A stretch of DNA of 64,000 bases from positions 83,264 to 147,263 of the forward strand of contig ONEW01000004.1 of the NCBI GenBank assembly GCA_900316935.1, read 5' to 3'. Below are positions 17,187 to 25,744 of this stretch, piece after piece; the first letter of the stretch is position 1, and every line of letters begins with the position of its first letter. The notes under the pieces are model-generated. The model saw only the letters and a list, made by a program, of their open reading frames with translations, had not been told where the DNA came from and did no database searches. Source of the stretch: an uncultured Selenomonadales bacterium. Its GTDB lineage: Bacteria > Bacillota > Negativicutes > Acidaminococcales > Acidaminococcaceae. The position numbers were made by a program, and so were the translations under genes.

Positions 17187-18263
17187 TTACTGGCTGTTTT
17201 CGCGGCAGATGGCATCCCACAGACCGCACAGGTAGTTGGCTCCGAGGGCACGGTCGAACAGCCCGTAGCCGGGACGGCCCTTTTCATCCCAGATCATGCG
17301 GCCATGGTCCGGACGGACGGGTCCTTCGTATCCGACTTCCCACAGGGCGCGCATGATGTCGTAGATATCCAGGGAGCCGAATTTCGACTTATGGGCCACT
17401 TCGTTGAACACCCACGGTTCGTGCACCTGGATGTTGCGGACGTGCATGAAGCCGATGCGGTCCATGCGCCCGAACTTGCGGACGATATGGGGAATATCGT
17501 TGTCCCTGTTGGAACCAAGGGACCCCGTGCAGATGCAGAGGCTGTTGGACGGGCTGTCGGCCAGCTTCACAATCTTGTCCAGGTCCCGTTCGTTTTTGAC
17601 GATGCGAGGCAGGCCGAAAACGCTGCGCGGCGGATCGTCGGGGTGGATGGTCATGCGGATGCCAAGCTCTTCACAGGCCGGGATGACAGCCTTCAGGAAA
17701 TAGCCCAGATTGCTCCGCAGGTCCTCCTCCCCCATTCCTTCGTACGCATCGAACAGGCGTCCCAATTCGCCCAGACGCTCCGGCTCCCAGCCCGGCAGCA
17801 CGTAGCCGTTGCTGTGGCTCAGAATCTCATCCGCCATCTGGCGGGGCGACTTGCCTGCAATGACATGATAGTCGAAGGCCAGGGCGGTCGAACCGTCGTA
17901 AAGCGGTTTCGCCAGATCCGTCCGGGTCCAGTCGAAGATGGGCATAAAGTTGTAGCAGACGACGTTGACGCCGCATTTGGCCGCATTCTTCAGGGACTTT
18001 ATGTAGTTTTCTATGTAGCGGTCCCGCGTGGGCAGCCCCAGCTTGATATCCTCGTGGACGTTGATGCTTTCCACTGTTTCGTAGGAGAGTCCCGCCGCCC
18101 GGGCTGCATCGGCCTGGGCCGCGATTTCCTCCAAGGGCCACACCTCCCCGACCGGGACATCGTACAGGGCACCTACGACGCCGTCCATACCGGGAATCTG
18201 CTTGATCTGCCTCAAGGTAATGGTATCGTCTTTTTCGCCATACCAGCGAAAGGTCATCTTCAT
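17187..18263 (-). CDS. uxuA: D-mannonate dehydratase
   Basis: Dehydrates D-mannonate to KDG. The 358-residue TIM-barrel enzyme starts MKMTFRWYGEKDDTITL, as in UxuA, and carries RMTIHPDDPPRSVFGLPRIV and CTGSLG plus FMHVRN and RPDHGRM segments, containing the His/Asp/Cys metal ligands of the Fe/Mn-dependent family. The ATG follows GAGAGGAGC. It sits between the regulator gene gntR and uxuB. Function is well supported by family and context. Confidence 0.95.
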   Translation of the reverse strand: MKMTFRWYGEKDDTITLRQIKQIPGMDGVVGALYDVPVGEVWPLEEIAAQADAARAAGLSYETVESINVHEDIKLGLPTRDRYIENYIKSLKNAAKCGVNVVCYNFMPIFDWTRTDLAKPLYDGSTALAFDYHVIAGKSPRQMADEILSHSNGYVLPGWEPERLGELGRLFDAYEGMGEEDLRSNLGYFLKAVIPACEELGIRMTIHPDDPPRSVFGLPRIVKNERDLDKIVKLADSPSNSLCICTGSLGSNRDNDIPHIVRKFGRMDRIGFMHVRNIQVHEPWVFNEVAHKSKFGSLDIYDIMRALWEVGYEGPVRPDHGRMIWDEKGRPGYGLFDRALGANYLCGLWDAICRENSQ

Positions 18264-18281
18264 AATCGTTAAGCTCCTCTC

Positions 18282-19049
18282 TCAGCCTTTCTGGCCGCCG
18301 TAGACGGCACGCAGGAAGTCCACGCCCAGATGCTGCGCGGAGGCCCGGATCTGCGTTCCCTTGAACATGTAGGGATATTTCTCCTGCAGTTCCTTCTCCT
18401 CATAGTCCAGCTTCTGGAGGTGATTGGACAAGGCCCTGGCCACCCCATCCGCATCGCCGGTACGCACAGCCTGCAGAATGAGGCCGTGCTGTTCCAGGTT
18501 CAGGGACATTTGCTGGACCTGGCAGCACAACAGACGCATGCGGCGGTAGAATCCGCCGCTCTGCTGCATGGTCCGGAAGCAGAAGTCCTGTCCCATAGCC
18601 ACATAAAAGTATTCGTGGAACGCGTCATCCAGATCCAGGAACGAACGATAATCTCCCTCGCCGTGCTGCAGCCAGTCCACCTGCTGCTGCAGCAGCCGTT
18701 CGGCTTCCCGCAGCTGGTCCGTCGTATGGCGGACGGCAAAGTCCCTCGTCACTGCTGTTTCCACGGCCAGCCGCATATACCGTTCCTGCGCCTCGATATC
18801 CAGGTCGATCAAGGAGACCATGATGCCGCGCTGCGGAAGAATCGTTACCAAACCCTCCTGCTGCAGCCGCATGACCGCGTCCCGCACAGGGGACCGGCCT
18901 GCATGGTAGTACTCGCACAGGTTGCGGATGCTGAGCTCCGTCCCCGGGCAGACATACAGGTCCAGAATGGCTTTGCGCAGCACCGGATAGATTTCCATGC
19001 TGTCCAGCTGCCGCTCTTTGGCCTGTTCCGTCAGGTTTGCTTCCATCAT
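18282..19049 (-). CDS. GntR-family regulator with FCD domain (glucuronate-branch operon)
   Basis: A 255-residue regulator. The winged helix (about 30-95) includes LSIRNLCEYYHAGRSPVRDAVMRL, followed by LPQRGIMVSLIDLD and a helical FCD domain with the D..H ligand pattern (DLDDAFHEYFY). Two adjacent ATG codons could start it; the first follows GGAAGGAATAGG inside the end of the upstream isomerase gene, one base after its stop. It is an internal operon member, so autoregulation through the operator at 23270-23296 is likely but inferred. Confidence 0.88.
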   Translation of the reverse strand: MMEANLTEQAKERQLDSMEIYPVLRKAILDLYVCPGTELSIRNLCEYYHAGRSPVRDAVMRLQQEGLVTILPQRGIMVSLIDLDIEAQERYMRLAVETAVTRDFAVRHTTDQLREAERLLQQQVDWLQHGEGDYRSFLDLDDAFHEYFYVAMGQDFCFRTMQQSGGFYRRMRLLCCQVQQMSLNLEQHGLILQAVRTGDADGVARALSNHLQKLDYEEKELQEKYPYMFKGTQIRASAQHLGVDFLRAVYGGQKG

Positions 19050-19050
19050 C

Positions 19051-20139
19051 CTATTCCTTCCTCATACTTTCTCCCGATTGTACCGTCACAATGGTGACCG
19101 GTCCGCCGTCAGGAACGACGCGGCAGGATTGCGCCGCCGCAGCCAGGGCAAAACTGTCGCCCTGCCCCAGCCGGATGTTTTCCATCCCGGACCACATATG
19201 GCAATCGCCCTGGCAGACGACGCCCAGCGTGAAGGCCTTATTGTGCCGTATGGTGACGGGTTCCGTCACCGTATGTTTATCCACACGGAAACATGATGTC
19301 AATTTGCTGTCTATCAGACGCACTACCTCGTACCCTGGCAAGCGGACCGGTTCCGGCGGCGTCACGCGGCACTTTGCCGTGATTTCCGCCACGGACCAGG
19401 TATGGTAATCAAAGATTTCGAGGCAGAAATCGAGCCCGCGCTGCATGAAACGTGCTTCCGGAGGTACAATGATGCCTTCGCGCCCGTATTCACAGCGGAC
19501 CACCAGATCCGAGGGCTCCATGATTTCCAGCATGGTGATTCCTTCCCCGATGGCATGCGGCATGCCGCCGGGAATGTACCAGACTTCGCCGGGCCGCACG
19601 GGTACCGGTTCAAAGCAGGCATCCATGGCTGCCAGATCCTGCCGTTCAATGATCCGTTTCCACGCCTCTTTGGTCGGGGCGTGTTGGAATCCCAGCCGGA
19701 TATAGGGGTGTGGAACGCGGGCCGCCAAGATATAGTAACATTCCAGTTTTCCGTAAGGCTTGTGCAATACCCGGCGGGCAAATTCCGTCGTCGGATGCAC
19801 CTGGACATGGAGACGCATGGCCGAATCGAGTATCTTGAACAGGAAACCCGGCTGCCATGTACCGTCCCGGTGCAGGAAACCGCCCAGGTAAAATGCCGGA
19901 TCGTCCTGAATGACGTCCTTCAAAAACCGGGGGCCTATTTCCGTTTCCACCGTGGCCAGTCCTTCGTGGGAAATGGGCGGCAGGCCCGGATTCACGGCCT
20001 CCGTCATCGATCCGATCCATTCCTCCGGCCGATCCGTGTCAACGCAGCGGGACAGCCTGTGCAGCCGGTCTATGCCGGCGCCGCCGCGGTAATTCCGGCG
20101 GACCCGGTTTGGAGGCAGTCGGAAAAGTACTTTCTTCAT
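19051..20139 (-). CDS. Class I mannose-6-phosphate-isomerase-type cupin
   Basis: A 362-residue zinc cupin of the type I phosphomannose isomerase family. The metal ligands are visible as Q and H in LHVQVHP (about residue 110), E in KLECYYIL and H in GGMPHAIGEG. The C-terminal half keeps the second cupin lobe. In an operon with a TRAP transporter, uxuA and uxuB and lacking uxaC, a role on uronates or a related sugar acid is more plausible than routine mannose metabolism, but this is inference. It lies 30 bp after dctM and directly before gntR. Confidence 0.82.
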   Translation of the reverse strand: MKKVLFRLPPNRVRRNYRGGAGIDRLHRLSRCVDTDRPEEWIGSMTEAVNPGLPPISHEGLATVETEIGPRFLKDVIQDDPAFYLGGFLHRDGTWQPGFLFKILDSAMRLHVQVHPTTEFARRVLHKPYGKLECYYILAARVPHPYIRLGFQHAPTKEAWKRIIERQDLAAMDACFEPVPVRPGEVWYIPGGMPHAIGEGITMLEIMEPSDLVVRCEYGREGIIVPPEARFMQRGLDFCLEIFDYHTWSVAEITAKCRVTPPEPVRLPGYEVVRLIDSKLTSCFRVDKHTVTEPVTIRHNKAFTLGVVCQGDCHMWSGMENIRLGQGDSFALAAAAQSCRVVPDGGPVTIVTVQSGESMRKE

Positions 20140-20169
20140 AGTAACACCCCGTACAGGTGGCTACACCTG

Positions 20170-21459
20170 CTACATGCTCGTGCCGTACACCAGGTTCGGA
20201 AGGAACAGGACCGCATCGGGAAAGAACACCATGACGAGTACCGTCGCCGCAATGGCGATGAACAGCGGAATGGCGTATTTCGTGGTCTCTTCCACTTTGC
20301 AGTGCATGATGTCGGAACACGTGTAAAGCGCAACGCCGACAGGCGGTGTCGAGCAGCCCATCGTAACGATGGTCATCATGATGATGCCGAAATGGACCGG
20401 GTCAATGCCATAGCGGGTGATGACTGGAACCAGGATCGGTGTGACGATGAGGGTGATGACCGTCGTTTCCATAAACATGCCGAACACGGTCAGCATGAGG
20501 ATCAGCAGGAACAACAGCGCGTACTTGCTGTCCGTCATGGCAATCAGGGCGTTGGTCAGCGTCCGGGGCAGCTGGTCGAATACGACGCCATAGCTGAAGA
20601 TGCCGGAAAAGGCCAGGATCATGGTGATGACCGACAGGTCTTTGACGCTGTCCACGACGCATTTGCGGAACTTCTCCATGTTCATTTCCTTGTAGATGAA
20701 GACGCCTACGAAGAGCGCGTAGAACACAGCGAAGGCACCGGATTCGGAAGGCGTCATGACGCCGAAGCGGATCAGGACGATCAGCAGAATCGGGAACATA
20801 AGGGCCCAGATACTGTCAATACAAGCCTTCACAATCGTCTTCAGGGGATACGGATGGGCATGGTCCGGTACGTAACCGTAATGATGGGCCGACCAGGAAG
20901 TGGCAACCATCATCAGGATACACATGACGATGCCGGGCATGATGCCGGCCACAAACAGACGGCCGATGGACACTTCGCCGATGGTGCCGTACAGGATCAG
21001 CCCCATGGACGGGGGAATCGTAGCCACAATCAGGCCGGTCAGGCAGTTGATGGCGGCAGCCCAGCCGGGGGCGTAGCCGCGTTTCGTCATTTCCGGGCCG
21101 AGGATACGGCATTCCATCGCCGCATCGGCGACGGCCGAACCGGAAACGCCGCCCATCAGGGTGGACAGGACGACGGATACCTGCCCGATGGACCCCCACA
21201 TATGGCCCGTCAGGACGTTGGAAAGTTTGACCAGGCGTGCCGTCACGCCTGTATTGTTCATCAGGTTGCCTGCGAAAATGAAGAGCGGAATCGCAAGCAT
21301 CGTAAAGGACTGTGTCGTGGATAACGACTTCTGGACCAGGATGGTCCAGGGAATTTCAGGCCGCATCAGGAAAAACGAGAATCCCGATGTGGCAATAGCG
21401 AAAGCTACCGGCATTCCCAGGAACAGGAGCACCAGGAAGAACGCAATCGAATATAACAT
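20170..21459 (-). CDS. dctM: TRAP transporter large permease, DctM family (second system)
   Basis: A 429-residue polytopic permease with LLFLGMPVAFAIATSG at the N-terminus, LAIPLFIFAGNLMNNTGVT, MGGVSGSAVADAAMECR and TIPPSMGLILYG, all DctM landmarks. The ATG follows AGAGGAG, 59 bp after the dctQ stop. It is a paralogue of the DctM at 9576-10862. With the neighbouring binding protein it should import the substrate for UxuB/UxuA. Confidence 0.93.
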   Translation of the reverse strand: MLYSIAFFLVLLFLGMPVAFAIATSGFSFFLMRPEIPWTILVQKSLSTTQSFTMLAIPLFIFAGNLMNNTGVTARLVKLSNVLTGHMWGSIGQVSVVLSTLMGGVSGSAVADAAMECRILGPEMTKRGYAPGWAAAINCLTGLIVATIPPSMGLILYGTIGEVSIGRLFVAGIMPGIVMCILMMVATSWSAHHYGYVPDHAHPYPLKTIVKACIDSIWALMFPILLIVLIRFGVMTPSESGAFAVFYALFVGVFIYKEMNMEKFRKCVVDSVKDLSVITMILAFSGIFSYGVVFDQLPRTLTNALIAMTDSKYALLFLLILMLTVFGMFMETTVITLIVTPILVPVITRYGIDPVHFGIIMMTIVTMGCSTPPVGVALYTCSDIMHCKVEETTKYAIPLFIAIAATVLVMVFFPDAVLFLPNLVYGTSM

Positions 21460-21518
21460 GTTGATCTCCTCTCACAAAACCGGCGCCGGGCGTTCTGTCC
21501 GAACCCCGTGCCGCACCT

Positions 21519-21992
21519 TCATTCAGCGTCTGCCGTGCCGCGGATGTCCCCGATGAATTTCTCAATCAGGCTCTGCAGCATCAGGACGGACCCCGTAGGA
21601 ACCGCCAGCGTGCACCAGGCATAACTGATGGACAGCGTGTTGAATGAACGGTGCCAGCTTTGCGAAACCAGCTTGAATCCGTACACGACGAGGAGCAGGA
21701 TGAATAAGACCATGAAGATGTCGAAAAGGATGGTCAGGGCTTTGCGCAGCCCTTTCGGAAGTTTTTGCTCGATAATGTCGATACGGATCAGATGTCTGTG
21801 GCGGATGATGACGTCGGAACCCAGAAAAGTCAGCCAGCCGAACGCCAAGAGGGACGCGTCCCCCGCCCAGTTGATGGGATGACCTGCCGTCCGCGCGATT
21901 GCAGAAATGAAGATCAATGTCGCAATCACGCACAACAAGGCGGCCGCTATGTTTTCTTCCACCCGTAAGATGACTGCCGATATTTTATGCAT
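21519..21992 (-). CDS. dctQ: TRAP transporter small permease, DctQ family (second system)
   Basis: A 157-residue protein with four helices; the segment GHPINWAGDASLLAFGWLTFLGS corresponds to the conserved DctQ second-helix region. The ATG at 21992 follows AAGGGAT; an in-frame upstream start at 22016 lacks a binding site. A 151-bp gap with a perfect 12-bp stem-loop separates it from dctP. Confidence 0.88.
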   Translation of the reverse strand: MHKISAVILRVEENIAAALLCVIATLIFISAIARTAGHPINWAGDASLLAFGWLTFLGSDVIIRHRHLIRIDIIEQKLPKGLRKALTILFDIFMVLFILLLVVYGFKLVSQSWHRSFNTLSISYAWCTLAVPTGSVLMLQSLIEKFIGDIRGTADAE

Positions 21993-22050
21993 CGTGATAT
22001 CCCTTCTTGAAACCAATTCCCTGCGGATAAAAGCTGCCTATATAAGAACG

Positions 22051-22078
22051 GGATATAGCCTGCTGACAGGCTATATCC
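22051..22078 (-). other. Intercistronic stem-loop between dctP and dctQ (second system)
   Basis: Perfect 12-bp stem GGATATAGCCTG/CAGGCTATATCC with a 4-nt loop. On the minus strand it is not followed by a U-run, so full termination is unlikely. Its placement matches that of the hairpin at 11412-11441 in the other TRAP operon, though the sequences are unrelated. Confidence 0.75.
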
Positions 22079-22143
22079 GCATTTTTGAGCCCGAAATCCC
22101 GCGCAGGTATGCGGGATGGGAGGCTATTACGCTTCCGGCCCGA

Positions 22144-23169
22144 TTATTTCGTTTTGCCGATTTCCTTGTAGAGTTCTGCACGCAGTTTGGTGTAGCCCAG
22201 TTCGTCGTAAACAGGATCCACGGATTTTTTAAAGGCAGCCAGATCGGTCGGTACGGAAACCTTCAGGCCGGCTTTGACCATCTTCTCTTCGTCGGCGTTT
22301 GCTTCCTTGATGACGTCTTTTGCGGTTTCACGGCCGATTTCGTCTGCGGTTTCAACCAACAGCTTCTGCAGGTCGGCCGGCAAGGTGTTGAACCATTTGC
22401 TGCCGCAGATCAGGCCCTGCATCAGCTGGAAATGTTCAGTCTTGGTCATGTATTTTGCCACTTCGAAAGTCTTGGACGGATAGGCGGACGTATTCTGCAC
22501 TTCACAGCCGTCGATGGCCTTGGACTGGATCCCGTTATAGACTTCGCCCCAGGACATGGAGACCGGAGTGGCGCCCATGGCCGCTACGGACTTGGTTGTG
22601 ACGGCCTGTCCGATGGTGCGGATACGCTGGCCTTTCAGGTCGGCCGGGCTGTTGATCGGTTTGTTTGTGAAGAAGCTGCGCGGACCGTCATAGTAAGCGA
22701 AGGACAATACCTTGACGCCGTGTTCCTTATCCAATTTGTCGAGCCAGCTCTTGAAGGTCTTCGTCTGCATCACTTTGTAGCACTCGTCGTAGTTGTCCGC
22801 AAAGTACCCCATCATGAGGATGGAGAAGTCCTTGACATACTGCCCCATGCGGGAAGCATCGGTGTTGACTGCCACGTTGGCTCCCTGGATACCCTGTTCC
22901 AGCATGTCCTCGTCACTGCCCAGCTGTCCGGCCGGATAAACCGTGACTTTCAGCCTGCCCTTGGAGCGCTTGTTCAGCTCGTCCGCCAGTTTCTGGTAGT
23001 TGCGGGTGATCAGCGCCTGTTCCGTCTGGGACGTGCCGATTTTCAGTTCGTAAACCTTGCCGTCTCCGCCGGCAGCCTTGGTGTCCTTTTTGTCACCGCC
23101 GCCACAACCGCCTGCCAGAGCAGCCATCAGACCGAGACATGCAGCAGCCATCATCCATTTTTTTGCCAT
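22144..23169 (-). CDS. dctP: TRAP transporter solute-binding lipoprotein, DctP family (second system)
   Basis: A 341-residue binding protein with lipobox LAGGC (lipidated C22). Family blocks include GQRIRTIGQAVTTKSVAAMGATPV with the ligand arginine and SKAIDGCEVQ. The ATG at 23169 is taken because the signal peptide begins there (MAKKWMMAAACLG) and AGGAG lies upstream; the longer open frame would put 29 polar residues before it. First gene of the dctPQM-isomerase-gntR-uxuA-uxuB operon, 101 bp from its promoter. Confidence 0.92.
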   Translation of the reverse strand: MAKKWMMAAACLGLMAALAGGCGGGDKKDTKAAGGDGKVYELKIGTSQTEQALITRNYQKLADELNKRSKGRLKVTVYPAGQLGSDEDMLEQGIQGANVAVNTDASRMGQYVKDFSILMMGYFADNYDECYKVMQTKTFKSWLDKLDKEHGVKVLSFAYYDGPRSFFTNKPINSPADLKGQRIRTIGQAVTTKSVAAMGATPVSMSWGEVYNGIQSKAIDGCEVQNTSAYPSKTFEVAKYMTKTEHFQLMQGLICGSKWFNTLPADLQKLLVETADEIGRETAKDVIKEANADEEKMVKAGLKVSVPTDLAAFKKSVDPVYDELGYTKLRAELYKEIGKTK

Positions 23170-23269
23170 TTCCTTCACACTCCTGTTTTCAATTTGCGGA
23201 TAGGGAAAACACTCTTCCTGCCGCATCCGGCAGACTTTTCGTAAGAACCTCCGCAACGTTCTTTGTTGC

Positions 23270-23302
23270 TAATATATTAAACTAATATATTAGTTTAGAC
23301 AA
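23270..23302 (-). promoter_or_regulatory. Promoter and operator of the uxu operon
   Basis: On the minus strand TTGTCT (23297-23302) and TAATAT (23274-23279) are 17 bp apart. The spacer is filled exactly by the 18-bp perfect palindrome AAACTAATATATTAGTTT (23279-23296), and a second TAATATATTA (23270-23279) overlaps the -10. Two copies at a 13-bp period would let a dimeric repressor block polymerase. The likely binder is the operon's own GntR protein (inferred). Confidence 0.72.
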
Positions 23303-23512
23303 GACTTAAACTTAATTTAATTCAGAATAGTTCATCTTGTAAAAGTGCAGTTTCTGTTTCATAATGAAATGAGCAATGGCCTTTTAAAGAGCAAGATGCA
23401 AATAAATCGGACCGTACTGCAAAAAGCACTTATAATTGCCATGAAAATGACACATATTGCAAGTATATTAAGTTTACAGTAGATATTTTGTATTTTAAAG
23501 GAGGTAATCCCC

Positions 23513-23719
23513 ATGAAAAAGTTATTGGCATTGATTGCAGCAGCCGTTATGGCTGTCGGCTTCTCCGCAGCTGCCTCTGCAAGTGAAATTCCCGGCGATC
23601 ATCCGGCTGTCGTAAAGAGCCAGGACCAGGTCGTGACTTCCACGGAAGAATCCGACGCTTCCGTACAGTCACAGGGCCAGGCCTACAACGACAAATACGA
23701 AGCGGAACATGCAAAGTAA
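23513..23719 (+). CDS. Small exported acidic peptide (68 aa)
   Basis: Starts at an ATG preceded by AAAGGAGG and ends before a strong terminator, so it is a genuine monocistronic gene. Residues 1-23 form a signal peptide (MKKLLALIAAAVMAVGFSA... cleaved after ASASA-like residues), leaving a mature peptide of about 45 residues rich in Glu, Asp, Ser, Gln and Lys, without cysteine or aromatic clusters except two Tyr. It should be exported and disordered. I do not recognise the family and no function can be assigned. It is divergent from the uxu operon and may share regulation in the 343-bp AT-rich gap. Confidence 0.75.
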   Translation: MKKLLALIAAAVMAVGFSAAASASEIPGDHPAVVKSQDQVVTSTEESDASVQSQGQAYNDKYEAEHAK

Positions 23720-23732
23720 GCAAGTCTCCATC

Positions 23733-23763
23733 AAAACCGGAAGCCACGCTTCCGGTTTTTTGT
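23733..23763 (+). terminator. Terminator of the small exported peptide gene
   Basis: Stem AAAACCGGAAGC/GCTTCCGGTTTT with a CAC loop, followed by a T-run; 14 bp after the stop. Confidence 0.92.
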
Positions 23764-23798
23764 TCTCCCCTCCGTCTGCGCCCGCAGGCCCGGCATAC

Positions 23799-23836
23799 AA
23801 AAACCTCATGCCGGCAAAATATATGTCGTCATGAGG
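23799..23836 (-). terminator. Terminator of glmS
   Basis: On the minus strand CCTCATG (23830-23836) pairs with CATGAGG (23804-23810) and is followed by TTTTTG, 35 bp after the glmS stop. The loop is long (19 nt), so the efficiency is uncertain. Confidence 0.75.
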
Positions 23837-23870
23837 CTTCCTTATCATGTTGATGTCGTTTTTCCGACCC

Positions 23871-25700
23871 TTATTCGACCGTCACGGACTTAGCCAGGTT
23901 TCTGGGTTTGTCGACGTCGCAGCCGCGCGTCAGGGCTGCGTAGTAGGCCAGCAGCTGCAGCGGCAGTACGGCAAGGATCGGAGCCAGGAACTTGTCCGTC
24001 TTGGGAATGTAGATGACGTGGTCCGCCACCTTGTCGATTTCCCGATCCCCTTCCTGGGCGATGGCGATGACCGTCGCCTCACGGGCCTTGACCTCCTTCA
24101 GGTTGCTGATGGTCTTGGGATAGACATCGGCCTGGGTGGCGAGGACGATGACGGGAATGCCTTCCACAATCAGGGCCAGGGTACCGTGTTTCAATTCGCC
24201 GGCCGCATAGGCCTCGGCGTGGATGTAGGAAATCTCCTTCAGTTTCAGGGCGCCTTCCAGGGCTACGCAGTAATCCAGACTGCGCCCCAGGAAGAAGGCA
24301 TCTTCGCAGGACCCGTAACGTTTGGCGAAGACCTTGATCTGTTCCGTATCTTCCAACATGGCATGAATCTGCTCCGGGATTTCCCGCATGTCGTGCGTCA
24401 GGGTCCGTGCCAGTTCATCGGAGAGCCGGCCGCGCAGACGGCCGACATAGATGCCCAGCATGAGCATGACGATGAGCTGCGTCGTATAGGCTTTAGTGGA
24501 GGCTACAGCGATTTCCGGGCCGGCATAAGTGTAAATCACCTGGTCGGATTCGCGGGCGATGGAGGACCCGACGACGTTGGTCACGGCCAGCGTGCGGGCG
24601 CCCAGGCGTTTCGCCTCGCGCAGGGCGGCCAGGGTGTCGCTCGTTTCGCCGGACTGGCTGATGACGATCATCAGGCAGCTGGAATCAATCAGCGGGTCGC
24701 GATAGCGGAATTCGCTGGCAATGTCCGTTTCCACGGGGATGCGGGCAAACTTTTCCAGGTAATACTTGCCTACGAGGCCGGCATGATACGCCGTGCCGCA
24801 GGCGACGATGAAGATCTTCCTGATACCGCGCAGGTCGGCCTTCGTCCAGTTCAGCTCCGGGAAAGTGATTTCCCCGTCTTCCTTACCCAGACGGCCGCGC
24901 ATGGTTTCACGGACAGCCTTCGGCTGTTCGTAGATCTCCTTCAGCATGAAATGCGCGAAGCCGCCCTTTTCGGCCGCTTCCGCATTCCAGGTGACATTGT
25001 AGACCTTCTTGTTGATGGGGTTCCCGTCCAGGTCCTCGACCTTGACGGAATCCTTCGTGACGATGGCGATTTCACCGTCACTCATGATGTACGTGCGGCG
25101 CGTATGCCGGATGATGGCCGGAATATCGGAGGCGATGAAGTTTTCTCCGTCGCCGAGGCCGATGACCAGCGGATTATCCTTCTTGGTGCAGATCAGTTTG
25201 TCCGGTTCGTCGGCACACATGAACACCAGCGAATAGGAGCCGTCGATCTGGCGCAGGACCTTCTTGACAGTACTCAGGAAATCGCCGTCGTATTGATCCG
25301 CCATCAGGTGTGCCACGATTTCCGTATCCGTGTCAGACGCGAACTTGTGGCCCTTCTTGACCAGGTACTCCTTTAATTCCAGATAGTTTTCAATGATGCC
25401 GTTGTGGACGATGACGAACTTGCCCGACTCGTCCGCATGGGGATGGGCGTTGCGGTCCGACGGTCTGCCGTGGGTCGCCCAACGGGTATGCCCGATGCCG
25501 ACCGTACCCCGGGGCTCCTGTCCCTGAATCTTGATGCGCAGGGACTGCAGACGGCCCACGCATTTGTCGATGTTGATCTTCTGGCCGTCAAAAACGGCGA
25601 TGCCGGCGGAATCATATCCGCGGTATTCCAATTTGCTCATCCCGTCGAGCAGGATAGGGCAAGCCTGTTTCGTACCAATATAACCTACAATACCACACAT
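23871..25700 (-). CDS. glmS: Glutamine-fructose-6-phosphate aminotransferase (isomerizing)
   Basis: Makes glucosamine-6-phosphate from fructose-6-phosphate and glutamine, the entry to peptidoglycan amino sugars. The 609-residue length is standard. N-terminal glutaminase begins MCGIVGYIG with catalytic Cys2 exposed after Met removal; two SIS domains follow, with ISQSGETSDTLAALREAK and KEISYIHAEAYAAGELKHG; the C-terminus ends KSVTVE as in the family. The ATG follows CAGGAGG. Expression is controlled by the glmS ribozyme directly upstream. Confidence 0.98.
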   Translation of the reverse strand: MCGIVGYIGTKQACPILLDGMSKLEYRGYDSAGIAVFDGQKINIDKCVGRLQSLRIKIQGQEPRGTVGIGHTRWATHGRPSDRNAHPHADESGKFVIVHNGIIENYLELKEYLVKKGHKFASDTDTEIVAHLMADQYDGDFLSTVKKVLRQIDGSYSLVFMCADEPDKLICTKKDNPLVIGLGDGENFIASDIPAIIRHTRRTYIMSDGEIAIVTKDSVKVEDLDGNPINKKVYNVTWNAEAAEKGGFAHFMLKEIYEQPKAVRETMRGRLGKEDGEITFPELNWTKADLRGIRKIFIVACGTAYHAGLVGKYYLEKFARIPVETDIASEFRYRDPLIDSSCLMIVISQSGETSDTLAALREAKRLGARTLAVTNVVGSSIARESDQVIYTYAGPEIAVASTKAYTTQLIVMLMLGIYVGRLRGRLSDELARTLTHDMREIPEQIHAMLEDTEQIKVFAKRYGSCEDAFFLGRSLDYCVALEGALKLKEISYIHAEAYAAGELKHGTLALIVEGIPVIVLATQADVYPKTISNLKEVKAREATVIAIAQEGDREIDKVADHVIYIPKTDKFLAPILAVLPLQLLAYYAALTRGCDVDKPRNLAKSVTVE

Positions 25701-25744
25701 AGTGGACCTCCTGTAAAAACACTGATGCTGACAGGGTCCGGCAA

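Noticed and set aside
19402..21324. A 640-codon plus-strand open frame opposite the isomerase and DctM genes
   Set aside because: His/Gln/Asp-rich translation without any motif, antisense to two clear genes; it is a GC-driven artefact.
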